Counted from the first letter of the stretch, positions 1-8,147 are shown. The stretch is 64,000 bases of DNA from Alteromonadaceae bacterium (GCA_014872785.1 WKFJ01000065.1:1-64000); one strand, 5' to 3'. Made by a program: numbers and translations. The notes: a model not told the origin generated them from the sequence alone.

Positions 1-214
1 ACAAGGCAGAGTCTTTGTAGTGTAGTTGCTCTACATAAAAAGGCGATAACGCAGTAGAAATACCAAACAAGCGCTGCCCGAAGGGTTCTTCCTGAGCGCA
101 TCCTGCTCTTTGTTATTGCTTTTTGACTTAGCCCGCTAGGCCTGCAAAGCAATGCCGCGATCAGAAAGCGCTCAGATTGAACAAAACTTATACCGCAAAG
201 ATCAAAAGGCTCTA
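1..214 (-). mobile_element. MITE-like repeat, copy 1 (cut by window start)
   Basis: This stretch is the reverse complement of most of the 13868-14134 element, with scattered substitutions and small indels. Its inner end (about 170-214) carries the terminal motif that reads TAGAGCC...TTGATCTTTGC on the minus strand. No transposase is encoded, so it is a non-autonomous element whose other end lies outside the window. The autonomous parent cannot be named from here. Confidence 0.8.
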
Positions 215-291
215 GTGTTAGCAATGTGCTTAAGTGACTCAAGAGAACTATCGAAAGGCGTGCCCTGCCCGTTTTGAACTGTCATTTCCAT
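202..291 (-). pseudogene. Possible 5' fragment of a gene cut by the repeat
   Basis: A 29-codon frame starts at an ATG at 291 (a second ATG lies two codons in) and stops inside the end of the MITE at 202-204. The peptide, MEMTVQNGQGTPFDSSLESL onward, looks like an ordinary globular N-terminus rather than low-complexity noise. One reading is that the element inserted after about 25 codons of a minus-strand gene whose rest lies beyond the window. It could equally be chance. The family is not recognised. Confidence 0.2.
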
Positions 292-375
292 TTAACTTAC
301 TACTACAACTACTGGACTTCTAAAACCTAGTAGATAAATGGAAAAACTCAAACAAAGTCACATTATCGCGTGTCA

Positions 376-858
376 CTAGATCTCTTTATTGTACATACAC
401 ACCGTTTTGCCTGCCGGATGCAGAATAGATTCCAACTTTTTAAAACCAAACTGTAAATGAAAGGCATGAGATGCTGGATTTGGTGGTTCGTCATTCACTT
501 CGCAGCACAGATTGTCAAGATGGCGGGAAACGCAATGACTTTGCGCAGCGTCATACAGTTGATTACCCAGTTTCTTACCTCGATATTGAGGATTCACGAT
601 AATGCGATCAATATATAAAAATTGCTTTAGCCGCTGCGAAAACCAGTTGTAATTGTAACCTTCGTAACTAGCACCTTTCTCAAATCCGATAACAAATCCT
701 GCTATTGCATATTCATCTGCCATGACTCTTGCAAACGCTGCCTCATTAATCAGCTCATTAAGCACTTTTTCATCTAATTCATTTACGTGCGGAACTTCGT
801 TGTTATTGAGCCTCAACATCTCCGGAATTTCGCGCGTTTCAATGTGTTTTAGATTCAT
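376..858 (-). CDS. GNAT family N-acetyltransferase (COG3818-like)
   Basis: Predicted acetyl-CoA-dependent N-acyltransferase, cytoplasmic, substrate unknown. The protein has a LRLNNNEVPHVN N-terminal motif, a central FLYIDRIIVNPQYRGKKLG segment (beta-4 and the R/K-x-x-G-x-G/A acetyl-CoA loop, here RGKKLG) and a C-terminal NPASHAFHLQFGFKK segment typical of this GNAT subgroup. The ATG at 858 is used as start (160 residues). A GTG at 882 would add eight residues and cannot be excluded because neither site has a strong ribosome-binding sequence. It is divergent from the efflux cassette and stands alone. The family call is firm, the substrate is not. Confidence 0.8.
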   Translation of the reverse strand: MNLKHIETREIPEMLRLNNNEVPHVNELDEKVLNELINEAAFARVMADEYAIAGFVIGFEKGASYEGYNYNWFSQRLKQFLYIDRIIVNPQYRGKKLGNQLYDAAQSHCVSRHLDNLCCEVNDEPPNPASHAFHLQFGFKKLESILHPAGKTVCMYNKEI

Positions 859-1001
859 ATATGACCCAAATTTTCTTATCACAATCCGTTACGTTAATTT
901 AAAAATTTCCGTTAGGAAAACTTTTTTCTATGTTTTTTTAAACTTTTCTGAATCTCTTTGCGACTTAGGAATTGTTCACACAATCAGGTTCAGGGAAAAA
1001 G

Positions 1002-2276
1002 ATGAAAATAGCAGATACCAGTGGTCAAGATGTGACCATTGCACCCAAATCAAAAAAACAAATGTGGATTGGCGGCGGTGCAGCCCTTTTAATATTAGCA
1101 GGCGCGATTGGGTTCATTGCCCCCAGTTACAGCGACTGGATCAGCTCTGACATCTCAGTGGCAAGAGATAGATTGCGCATTGCTGAAGTGATGAAAGGCG
1201 ACCTAGTGAGAGACCTTTCTGTTCAAGGGCGCGTTGTTGCCGCCGTCAGTCCAAAATTATATAGCCCCTCACAAGGAACAATAACCTACGCGGTAGATGC
1301 TGGCGATAGTGTTGAAAAAGATCAAATCTTGGCATCCATCGACAGTCCTGAACTGACGAACGAATTGCAGCAAGAACAGGCCAATTTACAACGACTGAAT
1401 ATTGAGTTGGATCGCAAAAAAATCGACGCTAAGCAACAAAAACTACAAAACCAAAAGTCAGTAGATATGGCTAAAGTGGCACTCACCGCCGCAGAAAGAG
1501 AAAAACGCCGTGCAGATAAAGCGTTCGAGTCAAATAGCATCAGTGAAATCGATTTTGAGAAGGCGCAAGACGATTTAGAAAATGCCAAACTCGAATATCG
1601 CCACGCAGTTGCCGATGCAGAACTGAATGTTGAAAGCCTAGATTTTGAAATCAAAACCAATCAATTGCAGGTAGACAGGCAGAATCTGCTGGTAGAGGAA
1701 CTGAACCGTCGAGTACAAGAACTTACCGTTCGCTCTCCTGTTGCCGGCATTGTGGGCAATTTAAGCGTGCAGCAAAAAAATCAAGTTGCACAAAATCAAG
1801 ACATTCTTTCCGTAGTCGACCTAAGTGAATTCGAACTAGAAGTGCAAATTCCTGAGGGTTATGCCGACGATCTTGCGATTGGCATGGAAGCGGAAGTGCA
1901 AGTTAATGGTAAAACGCATCCAGCCACACTCGTCACTATTTCCCCTGAGATCGTGAACAATCAGGTGACGGGACGGGTGCGTTTTGCCAACTCAAGTGAT
2001 TTAGGGTTGCGTCAAAATCAGCGCTTAACCACTCGCGTATTAATGGAGAACAAGTCAAATGTACTCATGGTACAGCGCGGTCAGTTTCTCGAAAGTGGTA
2101 GCGGCCGAATTGCCTACTTAGTGCGCAATAACATCGCAACGCGCACCACTATAGCCACCGGAGCAAGAAGTTTATCAAGCGTAGAAGTTGTCTCAGGGCT
2201 TACCGAAGGCGACCAAATTATCATTTCAAGTACCGACGCGTTTCGCGGTGCTGAATCAGTATTACTTACACAATAA
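1002..2276 (+). CDS. HlyD/MacA-type periplasmic adaptor subunit
   Basis: Membrane-fusion protein that should bridge the inner-membrane ABC pump encoded just downstream to an outer-membrane channel. The ATG at 1002 (424 residues) follows an AGGGA ribosome-binding site; an in-frame TTG at 972 lacks one. One transmembrane helix lies at about residues 21-40, then the first half of a lipoyl/barrel-sandwich domain, a long coiled-coil hairpin rich in Glu/Lys/Gln (roughly residues 110-230), the second lipoyl half (VRSPVAGIVGNL) and a beta-barrel plus membrane-proximal domain. First gene of a four-gene operon with 11 bp to the ATPase. No TolC-like gene is present here, so the outer-membrane partner must be encoded elsewhere. 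Confidence 0.85.
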   Translation: MKIADTSGQDVTIAPKSKKQMWIGGGAALLILAGAIGFIAPSYSDWISSDISVARDRLRIAEVMKGDLVRDLSVQGRVVAAVSPKLYSPSQGTITYAVDAGDSVEKDQILASIDSPELTNELQQEQANLQRLNIELDRKKIDAKQQKLQNQKSVDMAKVALTAAEREKRRADKAFESNSISEIDFEKAQDDLENAKLEYRHAVADAELNVESLDFEIKTNQLQVDRQNLLVEELNRRVQELTVRSPVAGIVGNLSVQQKNQVAQNQDILSVVDLSEFELEVQIPEGYADDLAIGMEAEVQVNGKTHPATLVTISPEIVNNQVTGRVRFANSSDLGLRQNQRLTTRVLMENKSNVLMVQRGQFLESGSGRIAYLVRNNIATRTTIATGARSLSSVEVVSGLTEGDQIIISSTDAFRGAESVLLTQ

Positions 2277-2287
2277 GGGGACACGTC

Positions 2288-2998
2288 ATGTTAAAGATGA
2301 AAAACATCAGCAAGGTTTTTCGCACCGAAGTAGTCGAAACTCATGCACTTAGAGAATTTAATTTGCATGTGCAAGAAGGCGACTTTGTATCGGTTACCGG
2401 GCCATCTGGTTCGGGTAAAACTACCTTCCTAAATATCGCAGGTTTACTGGAGACCTACTCCAGCGGTCGCTATTTATTAGATGGTAAAGACGTGTCCAAT
2501 CTCAACGATACAGCGCGCAGTAAACTCAGAAATGAAAAAATTGGCTTTATCTTTCAGAGCTTTAACCTCATTCCAGATCTCAACCTGTTTGACAATGTTG
2601 ACGTGCCATTGCGTTATCGCGGTTTTAACAAAACAGAGCGCAAAGAGCGCATCGAACACAGTTTAGCGCTGGTTGGCCTGAGTAATCGCATGAAGCACCT
2701 ACCCGCTCAATTATCAGGTGGTCAACAACAGCGAGTAGCGATTGCCAGAGCTCTGGCCGGGGAACCTCGCTTTTTACTTGCCGATGAACCAACAGGGAAT
2801 TTGGACTCGAAAATGGCATTTAGCGTCATGGAGCTTTTGCAAGAAATTAATAGCAAAGGCACCACTATTGTCATGGTAACCCATGATCCTGAATTAGCGC
2901 AGCAAGCTAAGCGCAACATCTATGTGCGCGACGGCAAAGTTAGTGAGCTTACCGACAATTCAGGCAGCTCAGAGTATCAAGAAGTGGTTAACGGGTAG
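2288..2998 (+). CDS. ABC transporter ATP-binding protein (MacB/LolD type)
   Basis: 236-residue nucleotide-binding subunit powering the two permeases that follow. All motifs are present: Walker A GPSGSGKTT (38-46), Q-loop in FQSFNLIPDLNLF (89-101), signature LSGGQQQR (142-149), Walker B FLLADEPTG (162-170) and switch histidine in MVTHD. The DLNLFDNVDVPL segment after the Q-loop is typical of the LolD/MacB/FtsE group that couples to FtsX-like permeases rather than importers. Its place between an HlyD adaptor and two permeases points to a tripartite exporter or a mechanotransmission pump of the MacAB type. Substrate unknown. Confidence 0.9.
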   Translation: MLKMKNISKVFRTEVVETHALREFNLHVQEGDFVSVTGPSGSGKTTFLNIAGLLETYSSGRYLLDGKDVSNLNDTARSKLRNEKIGFIFQSFNLIPDLNLFDNVDVPLRYRGFNKTERKERIEHSLALVGLSNRMKHLPAQLSGGQQQRVAIARALAGEPRFLLADEPTGNLDSKMAFSVMELLQEINSKGTTIVMVTHDPELAQQAKRNIYVRDGKVSELTDNSGSSEYQEVVNG

Positions 2999-3007
2999 TC
3001 GTCGGAT

Positions 3008-4321
3008 ATGTTTAGTTATTATATTAAGCTCGCCATGCTGAGCATAAAACGCAATCCAGTACTCAGTGCGCTTATGGTATTTGCCATCGCACTTGGTATC
3101 GGTGCCTGCATGACCACCATTACCGTCAACTACTTGATGTCTAATAATCCCATCAAGAGCAAAAGTGATGTTCTATTTCACGTGCAGTTAGATAACTGGA
3201 GTCCTTTTAATGCGGCCAGAGACCCAGACCAGCCTCCACTGCAGTTAACCTGGGTAGATGCCAACAACTTGCAAAAAGCAGGAAAAGCTTTTCGCCAAGC
3301 GGCTATGGCGCGCTCTGGTGGCGTGATCCAGCCGGAAAACCCTGACGTCAAACCCTTTCAGGACTCATTCCGTTTAACCTACACCGACTTTTTCACCATG
3401 TTCAATGTTCCTTTTATCTATGGCTCAGGCTGGGACAAGCAAGCAGATGAAAATGCCGAGTTCGTAACGGTATTATCGCGGCGTATCAACGATGAGGTGT
3501 TTGGTGGTGAAAACTCGGTGGGTAAGACGATTACCATTGTTGGACAAACATTCCGCGTGGTTGGTGTCATTGATGAATGGCACCCAGTACCCAAGTTCTT
3601 TGATTTAAACAATGATGATTTTGGTGAGCCAAGTGCCTTATTCATGCCACTTTCGCTCAAATTACCATTGGAGTTACCCTCATGGGGCAATACCAATTGC
3701 TGGAAATCGCCCGAAGGCGAAGGATTCGTCGCATTCATGAATTCCGAGTGTGTTCACCTGCAATATTGGGTGGAATTAAAAGATGCCAGCGAGCGTGATT
3801 CTTACCTTGATTTCGTCAACAGCTACGTTAACGAACAAAAAGAACTTGGCCGCTTCCCTCGCCCATTAAACAACAAAATGAGTAATGTTCAGGAATGGCT
3901 TGAATACAACGAAGTCGTTGCCGACGACGCCAAGATGATGATGTGGCTGTCTCTTATGTTCTTGTTGGTATGCTTGCTCAATACCATCGGTTTAATGCTG
4001 TCCAAGTTCATGGGTAAATCCAGTGAAATTGGCCTACGTCGCGCCGTCGGTGCAACTAAACGCGATTTGTTTTATCAACACTTAGTAGAAACTGCGTGTA
4101 TTGGTTTGGCCGGAGGTTTGCTGGGGCTAGTGATGTCTTACTTTGGTCTTCAAGGCATACGCTTGCTCTACGGTGAATTTGCCGATCGCCTAACTTCCTT
4201 GGATGGCAACATGGTATTGCTTGCAATTACTATCTCAGTGTTCGCAACAGTAATTGCTGGTGTTTATCCAACATGGCGCGCAAGCTCAATTGCCCCAGCA
4301 GGCCAACTTAAGAGTCAATAA
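3008..4321 (+). CDS. MacB-like ABC transporter permease 1
   Basis: 437-residue FtsX/MacB permease. It has one N-terminal transmembrane helix (about residues 17-42), a large periplasmic domain (MacB_PCD, about residues 43-310), then three C-terminal helices. The third-from-last helix is followed by the cytoplasmic GLRRAVGATKRDLFYQHLVET coupling helix that contacts the ATPase. The C-terminus ends in YPTWRASSIAPAGQLKSQ, the usual family tail. It lies 9 bp after the ATPase and 10 bp before a second, diverged permease, so the working pump is probably a permease heterodimer rather than a MacB homodimer with a fused ATPase. Confidence 0.85.
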   Translation: MFSYYIKLAMLSIKRNPVLSALMVFAIALGIGACMTTITVNYLMSNNPIKSKSDVLFHVQLDNWSPFNAARDPDQPPLQLTWVDANNLQKAGKAFRQAAMARSGGVIQPENPDVKPFQDSFRLTYTDFFTMFNVPFIYGSGWDKQADENAEFVTVLSRRINDEVFGGENSVGKTITIVGQTFRVVGVIDEWHPVPKFFDLNNDDFGEPSALFMPLSLKLPLELPSWGNTNCWKSPEGEGFVAFMNSECVHLQYWVELKDASERDSYLDFVNSYVNEQKELGRFPRPLNNKMSNVQEWLEYNEVVADDAKMMMWLSLMFLLVCLLNTIGLMLSKFMGKSSEIGLRRAVGATKRDLFYQHLVETACIGLAGGLLGLVMSYFGLQGIRLLYGEFADRLTSLDGNMVLLAITISVFATVIAGVYPTWRASSIAPAGQLKSQ

Positions 4322-4331
4322 GGAGTCATTC

Positions 4332-5561
4332 ATGTTAGGAACTTTAGAAATGGGGCCAATCATCCGCAGTTTGACCCGAAATAAAACAGGTGCAGTACTC
4401 ATCGCATTGCAAATCGCAGTAACCATGGCAATCGTGCTCAATGCTGTATTTATTATTGGTGAGCGCAATGACTTAATTGCCAGAGTCAGTGGTGTTGATG
4501 AAGCGAATAGCTTTCAAATTAGCAGCACCGGCTTCGCCTCAGACTTTAACCATATGCAAACGCTTGAGCAAGATTTGCTAGACATTCGCGCTATTCCAGG
4601 TGTCGTGGCAGTCACCACAATTAACGCCATCCCAACCAGTGGTAGCGGCTGGTCAATGTCGTTGCAAACCGAGTCTGGTGAGAATAAAACCGATGTTGGA
4701 ACTGCCGTTTATATGGTGGATCAAAATGGTATTGAGGCGCTTAGTGTTGAGCTCATTGCCGGTAGTAACTTTAGCGAAAATGAAATTCGCTACCGCGATG
4801 GCAACCAGGAAGGTTGGCCGCAAAACATTATCATTACTAAAGCATTGGCAAACGACATGTTTCCTGAACTGGATTATGCCGAAGTCGTGGGTAAGACCGT
4901 CTATATCAACTACACTGAGCCAATGCAAATCATTGGGATTATCGACCAATTGCAGGCGCCGTGGATTGGCTGGAACAAGCTAGAAAACGCAATGCTCTCA
5001 CCTGAACATATAGCGTCGGGTGATTTCTCTCGTTACTTCGTCAGAACCGAGCCAGGTATGCGCGATGATATTATGTTGCAAGTAGAAGAACTATTAGCAA
5101 AACGTGCAAATGAGCGCTTAGTTGAAGGATTACGCAGTTTTGAAGAGGTACGTGAACGCAGTTACAGTCGTCACGAAGCTATGATTCAAATCCTATTTGT
5201 GGTGATGATTACACTAGTGAGTATTACCGGTAAAGGAATTGTTGGGCTGGCAAGCTTTAACGTAAACCGTCGTAGAAAACAAATTGGTACGCGTCGTGCC
5301 CTTGGTGCCAGTAAAGCGCAAATAATTCGTTATTTCATGGTGGAAAACTTTCTGATTACGACCTTTGGTATTGTGCTAGGTATGGCAATGACCATGGGCT
5401 TAAACATGACCTTGGTCAGTGTTTTTGAACTGGGAAGAATGAACCTGATGTATTTACCATTGGGCGCAATTTGTTTTTGGTTGCTAGGACAATTAGCTGT
5501 ATTTGGCCCTGCAATTAAAGCGGCTTCAACACCACCGGCGCTTGCCACGCGAACGGTGTAA
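4332..5561 (+). CDS. MacB-like ABC transporter permease 2
   Basis: 409-residue permease, paralogous in layout to the preceding gene: N-terminal helix (about residues 18-39), MacB_PCD periplasmic domain, three C-terminal helices and a coupling-helix motif QIGTRRALGASKAQIIRYFM. The ATG at 4332 is preceded by AGGAG (4321-4325), which overlaps the stop of permease 1. The frame is open upstream to 4254 but that part overlaps the previous gene and has no start signal. Last gene of the operon, followed by a terminator at 5592-5622. Confidence 0.85.
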   Translation: MLGTLEMGPIIRSLTRNKTGAVLIALQIAVTMAIVLNAVFIIGERNDLIARVSGVDEANSFQISSTGFASDFNHMQTLEQDLLDIRAIPGVVAVTTINAIPTSGSGWSMSLQTESGENKTDVGTAVYMVDQNGIEALSVELIAGSNFSENEIRYRDGNQEGWPQNIIITKALANDMFPELDYAEVVGKTVYINYTEPMQIIGIIDQLQAPWIGWNKLENAMLSPEHIASGDFSRYFVRTEPGMRDDIMLQVEELLAKRANERLVEGLRSFEEVRERSYSRHEAMIQILFVVMITLVSITGKGIVGLASFNVNRRRKQIGTRRALGASKAQIIRYFMVENFLITTFGIVLGMAMTMGLNMTLVSVFELGRMNLMYLPLGAICFWLLGQLAVFGPAIKAASTPPALATRTV

Positions 5562-5591
5562 ACCATTCAAGCCACAACATTCTAACACGTT

Positions 5592-5622
5592 AAAAGCCTC
5601 TTCATTGAGGCTTTTATTTTTC
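5592..5622 (+). terminator. Rho-independent terminator of the efflux operon
   Basis: A perfect 9-bp stem AAAAGCCTC/GAGGCTTTT with a six-base loop (TTCATT), followed by ATTTTT. It lies 30 bp after the last permease stop. Confidence 0.85.
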
Positions 5623-5677
5623 CTTTTATGTGGATAGCAACTATCCTTAATTAACGTTGAACAGAAAAATATTATGA

Positions 5678-6448
5678 ATGTTGGGTAAGGTTTTCATCTT
5701 TATAAAACACTGTTTAATTATGGTGCTAATCTTGACGTCTAGTGCTGTCAGCGCCAACTCCCCTTCTCTGCAACTCTATTACGAACAGTTCCCTCCTTAC
5801 AATTTCAAGCAAGACGGTGCCATGCAAGGCATCAATGCAGAAATAGTACAAGTCATTTGTATGAAAGCTGAAATTCAATGTCAGTTTACCCTTTTGCCCT
5901 GGACGCGCGCTTTCGCCCTTGCCCAATCAGAAAAAAATGCGGGGGTATTTTCAACGGGAATGAGTTCTGAACGTCGTCCAAAATTCTTATGGGTCGGCCC
6001 CCTGGTTGCTGATCGTACTAGTATTTTTAAACTCAAATCGAGAACCGACATTACCTACTCAGAAATTGGGGGGTTGCGTCAATATAGTGTGGCTGTAGTG
6101 CGTAATACCGTAACGAAGTTCATCATGATGCAACAAGGTGTTGCCACAGAAGAAAACTTCGTTGAGTTTAGTTTTTTAGAGGACTACCTACCGCTTTTTT
6201 TCGAAGGTAAAGTTGACTTAATCCCTGGCTCGCTCCTTGCCCTTAACTATCAATTTAAGCGGTTAGGCTTGCCCATTGAAGACGTAGAACCAGTATTTAC
6301 ATTGAACGAAGATGGACTTGGCAATTACCTGGCTTTAAATAAGAACACCTCACCTGAAATTGCGGATAAACTAAATGAAGCGCTCGTTGAATTAAAGGAG
6401 CAAGGCTGGGTTGGGCAAAAGATAGCACAATACAAGCAATCTCCGTAA
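5678..6448 (+). CDS. Periplasmic solute-binding protein, SBP_bac_3-like (orphan)
   Basis: 256-residue secreted protein with a signal peptide (hydrophobic core IKHCLIMVLILTSSAVSA, cleavage likely after AVSA near residue 26) and a type II binding-protein fold: YYEQFPPYNFKQDGAMQGINAEIV at the start of the mature part, and WTRAFALAQSEKNAGVFSTGMSSERRPKFLWVGP as the usual second-lobe entry. Such proteins bind amino acids or other small polar ligands, but no permease or ATPase genes are nearby, so it may serve a sensor or an unlinked transporter. The ATG at 5678 is chosen; an ATG four bases earlier runs into a stop. A second protein of the same type is at 18921-19670. Confidence 0.75.
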   Translation: MLGKVFIFIKHCLIMVLILTSSAVSANSPSLQLYYEQFPPYNFKQDGAMQGINAEIVQVICMKAEIQCQFTLLPWTRAFALAQSEKNAGVFSTGMSSERRPKFLWVGPLVADRTSIFKLKSRTDITYSEIGGLRQYSVAVVRNTVTKFIMMQQGVATEENFVEFSFLEDYLPLFFEGKVDLIPGSLLALNYQFKRLGLPIEDVEPVFTLNEDGLGNYLALNKNTSPEIADKLNEALVELKEQGWVGQKIAQYKQSP

Positions 6449-6470
6449 CTTCAGCCTCCCTTAATAAATA

Positions 6471-6532
6471 ATTTCCTCTATTTTGTAGAATATATTTGTA
6501 AATCATTTCCATTTCCTCTACTTTGTATAATA
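6471..6532 (+). promoter_or_regulatory. Duplicated operator-like motif before the PadR operon
   Basis: A 22-bp motif ATTTCCTCTAtTTTGTAgAATA at 6471-6492 recurs as ATTTCCTCTAcTTTGTAtAATA at 6511-6532, exactly 40 bp apart (about four helical turns). The second copy contains a TATAAT-like -10 region (TATAATA) 21 bp before the padR ATG. PadR proteins usually repress their own operon, so these are the natural candidate binding sites. This is inference from position and repetition. Confidence 0.5.
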
Positions 6533-6552
6533 AATAATGTAATAGCGTAGTT

Positions 6553-6885
6553 ATGTCCGATAAGAATTCACATCTGGGCGAATTTGAGCACTTGTTACTT
6601 TTGGCCTTAATGCAGTTAGGCGGCAAAAGTCATGGCACACTCATTCGTCACAATTTAAAAGACCTGGTAAACCGAGACGCCTCCATTGGTGCGCTTTACG
6701 CCACACTTGAACGCATGGAAAAGAAAGGCTATGTCACATCCTCAGTGGGCGAGCCTACAGCAGAACGTGGCGGGCGCGCGAAGCGTTATTTTGAGGTTAC
6801 AGCTGAAGGTAAGAAACTACTAAAACAAACCAAGAAGAACTTAGAGGTGATGTGGCAAGGGGTGCAGTTGTGGCAGAACCTGTAA
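6553..6885 (+). CDS. PadR family transcriptional regulator
   Basis: 110-residue winged-helix regulator with the PadR layout: GEFEHLLLLALMQLGGKSHGTLI (helix 1-2), ASIGALYATLERMEKKGYV (recognition helix and wing start), ERGGRAKRYFEVTAEGKKLL (wing and C-terminal helix). It lacks a long C-terminal ligand/dimer domain, so it belongs to the short PadR-s2 type. First gene of a three-gene operon with overlapping reading frames; it is likely to repress that operon through the duplicated motif at 6471-6532. PadR regulators of this short type often sit in front of permease-prefix-domain transporters, which matches the next gene. Confidence 0.85.
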   Translation: MSDKNSHLGEFEHLLLLALMQLGGKSHGTLIRHNLKDLVNRDASIGALYATLERMEKKGYVTSSVGEPTAERGGRAKRYFEVTAEGKKLLKQTKKNLEVMWQGVQLWQNL

Positions 6886-7550
6886 AACAAGAAAAGCAGC
6901 CTCCACGTCTCGCACAGCGCATTTTGAGTCTTTCAATTCCCATATCTATTAGAGAGCAACTCATCGGGGATTTGATTGAAGAGTACTACATTTTTCAAGC
7001 ACCTGAACGAGGCACTGTTGCCGCAGATCTATGGTTTTGGAAGCAAACTATTTTAAGTACCTACGAATATTTAAATAAACAACAAGGTGGCATTATTATG
7101 TTCACGATCAGTCTTTTCATTTTTGTCGCAATAATTGCTCTAGCAATGGTAATGGGAGGCGAACTAGGTATTTTTATCGATATTCCTATTTTGCTTATTA
7201 CTCTTTTACCCGCCATTGCTTTTGCCATCGCGAGCACTGGAAAAAACACAATTAAAGCGTCCTTTAAGTACTTATTCAGTGAACAAAGCCACCCCGGAGA
7301 AGCCTCTGTTAAAAATGCAATTCGCTTTTGGACAGTATTTGGCAATACCAGTGTGCTTATGGGTTGGATACTTTTTTTCATCGCACTTGCCAGTATCGGC
7401 AGTACACTGTTTACAGATCCGACCCATCATCACGTAATTGCCAGTAGCGGTTTTGTCACTAAATCTCTGATGTACGCTTCAATCGCAAAATTGCTTGGTT
7501 ACGTTTGCAGCCAGCGTATTGAGCGTCTTTTTAGTGGGGATAACACATGA
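6852..7550 (+). CDS. Permease-prefix-domain protein fused to a MotA-like membrane domain
   Basis: 232-residue protein starting at GTG 6852 inside the padR 3' end (a GTG at 6870 is the alternative). Residues 17-68 (PPRLAQRILSLSIP, REQLIGDLIEEYYIF, ADLWFWKQ) match the 'permease prefix domain 2' pattern normally fused to large FtsX-type ABC permeases. Here it is instead followed by four predicted helices (about 76-97, 100-125, 160-185, 197-216) with a GG-ELGIFIDIPILLITLLPA segment resembling the start of MotA-type stator proteins. The same arrangement of helices recurs in the next protein. No MotB/ExbD partner is nearby. Function unknown; a small channel, or a regulated membrane sensor controlled with PadR, are both possible. 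Confidence 0.6.
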   Translation: MARGAVVAEPVKQEKQPPRLAQRILSLSIPISIREQLIGDLIEEYYIFQAPERGTVAADLWFWKQTILSTYEYLNKQQGGIIMFTISLFIFVAIIALAMVMGGELGIFIDIPILLITLLPAIAFAIASTGKNTIKASFKYLFSEQSHPGEASVKNAIRFWTVFGNTSVLMGWILFFIALASIGSTLFTDPTHHHVIASSGFVTKSLMYASIAKLLGYVCSQRIERLFSGDNT

Positions 7551-8020
7551 GTGTGTTTATTAGCTTGATACTTTTCAGCCTAGTGATTGTCTTTACGCCC
7601 TACTTTTTAAATAAGGACATTACCTATCTAATCAATATTCCAAGTGCGATGATTGTATTTCCAGTCACCTACTTTTTCGCAATTGGAATAGTTACCGCCA
7701 AACAAGGAAACATGGCTTTAAAATCAGTGTTTCACCTAGAACGTTTGAACCAAACACAGCTAGAAAACAGCAAAGTATTCTTCAAAATTTGCGGCGACCT
7801 CAGTATCGCTATCGGGATTATAGGTGTATTCATAGGCCTGGTTGCAATGGCGCATTATGTCTGGGATGAACCAAAAGCATTTGGATCAGCACTAGCCGTA
7901 TGCATACTGACTATTTTGTACGGCTTATGGGCGAAGCTTCCCTTTTACGTGCTCGAACAAAAATGTGAATTTTTATTAGAATCAATAGCTTCCACGCAGA
8001 CTAAAACCGAACATTTTTAA
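7547..8020 (+). CDS. Small MotA-like four-helix membrane protein
   Basis: 157-residue inner-membrane protein overlapping the previous stop as ATGA (7547-7550), so translation is probably coupled. It aligns by eye with the membrane half of the preceding protein: LINIPSAMIVFPVTYFFAIG corresponds to IDIPILLITLLPAIAFAIAS, and the FFKICGDLSIAIGIIGVFIGLV segment to the third helix there. The segment IGIIGVFIGLVAMA followed by GSALAVCILTILYGLWAK strongly recalls the TM3-TM4 region of MotA/ExbB/TolQ proteins (GLIGTVxGL ... ALLTTLYG). No charged C-terminal motor domain is present. Likely forms a complex with its paralogue; the role is unknown. Confidence 0.6.
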   Translation: MSVFISLILFSLVIVFTPYFLNKDITYLINIPSAMIVFPVTYFFAIGIVTAKQGNMALKSVFHLERLNQTQLENSKVFFKICGDLSIAIGIIGVFIGLVAMAHYVWDEPKAFGSALAVCILTILYGLWAKLPFYVLEQKCEFLLESIASTQTKTEHF

Positions 8021-8046
8021 AATTTTCACAAAACTGTCTTTGAGGT

Positions 8047-8103
8047 CCGACCAGTTGTGTGAGTATACTAGTCATCCGACCAGTTGTTTTTTTCGACCGG
8101 TTG
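8047..8103 (+). promoter_or_regulatory. Triple operator-like motif upstream of HMG-CoA reductase
   Basis: Three copies of CGACC(A/G)GTTG lie at 8048-8057, 8077-8086 and 8094-8103. The third is almost palindromic (CCAACCGGTCG on the complement), which suggests a dimeric repressor such as a TetR-family protein with an ideal site near CCRACCGGTYGG. The block ends 44 bp before the start codon of the downstream gene. The regulator is not encoded in the window and the class is a guess from symmetry. Confidence 0.45.
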
Positions 8104-8147
8104 GATGAACACAATACTCACAACACAGATGAAAAAGGACGAACTCA

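Noticed and set aside
722-1150. A 142-codon plus-strand frame across the GNAT and adaptor starts
   Set aside because: It overlaps two well-supported genes on either side and its translation (Ser/Leu-rich, no domain) is that of a shadow frame.
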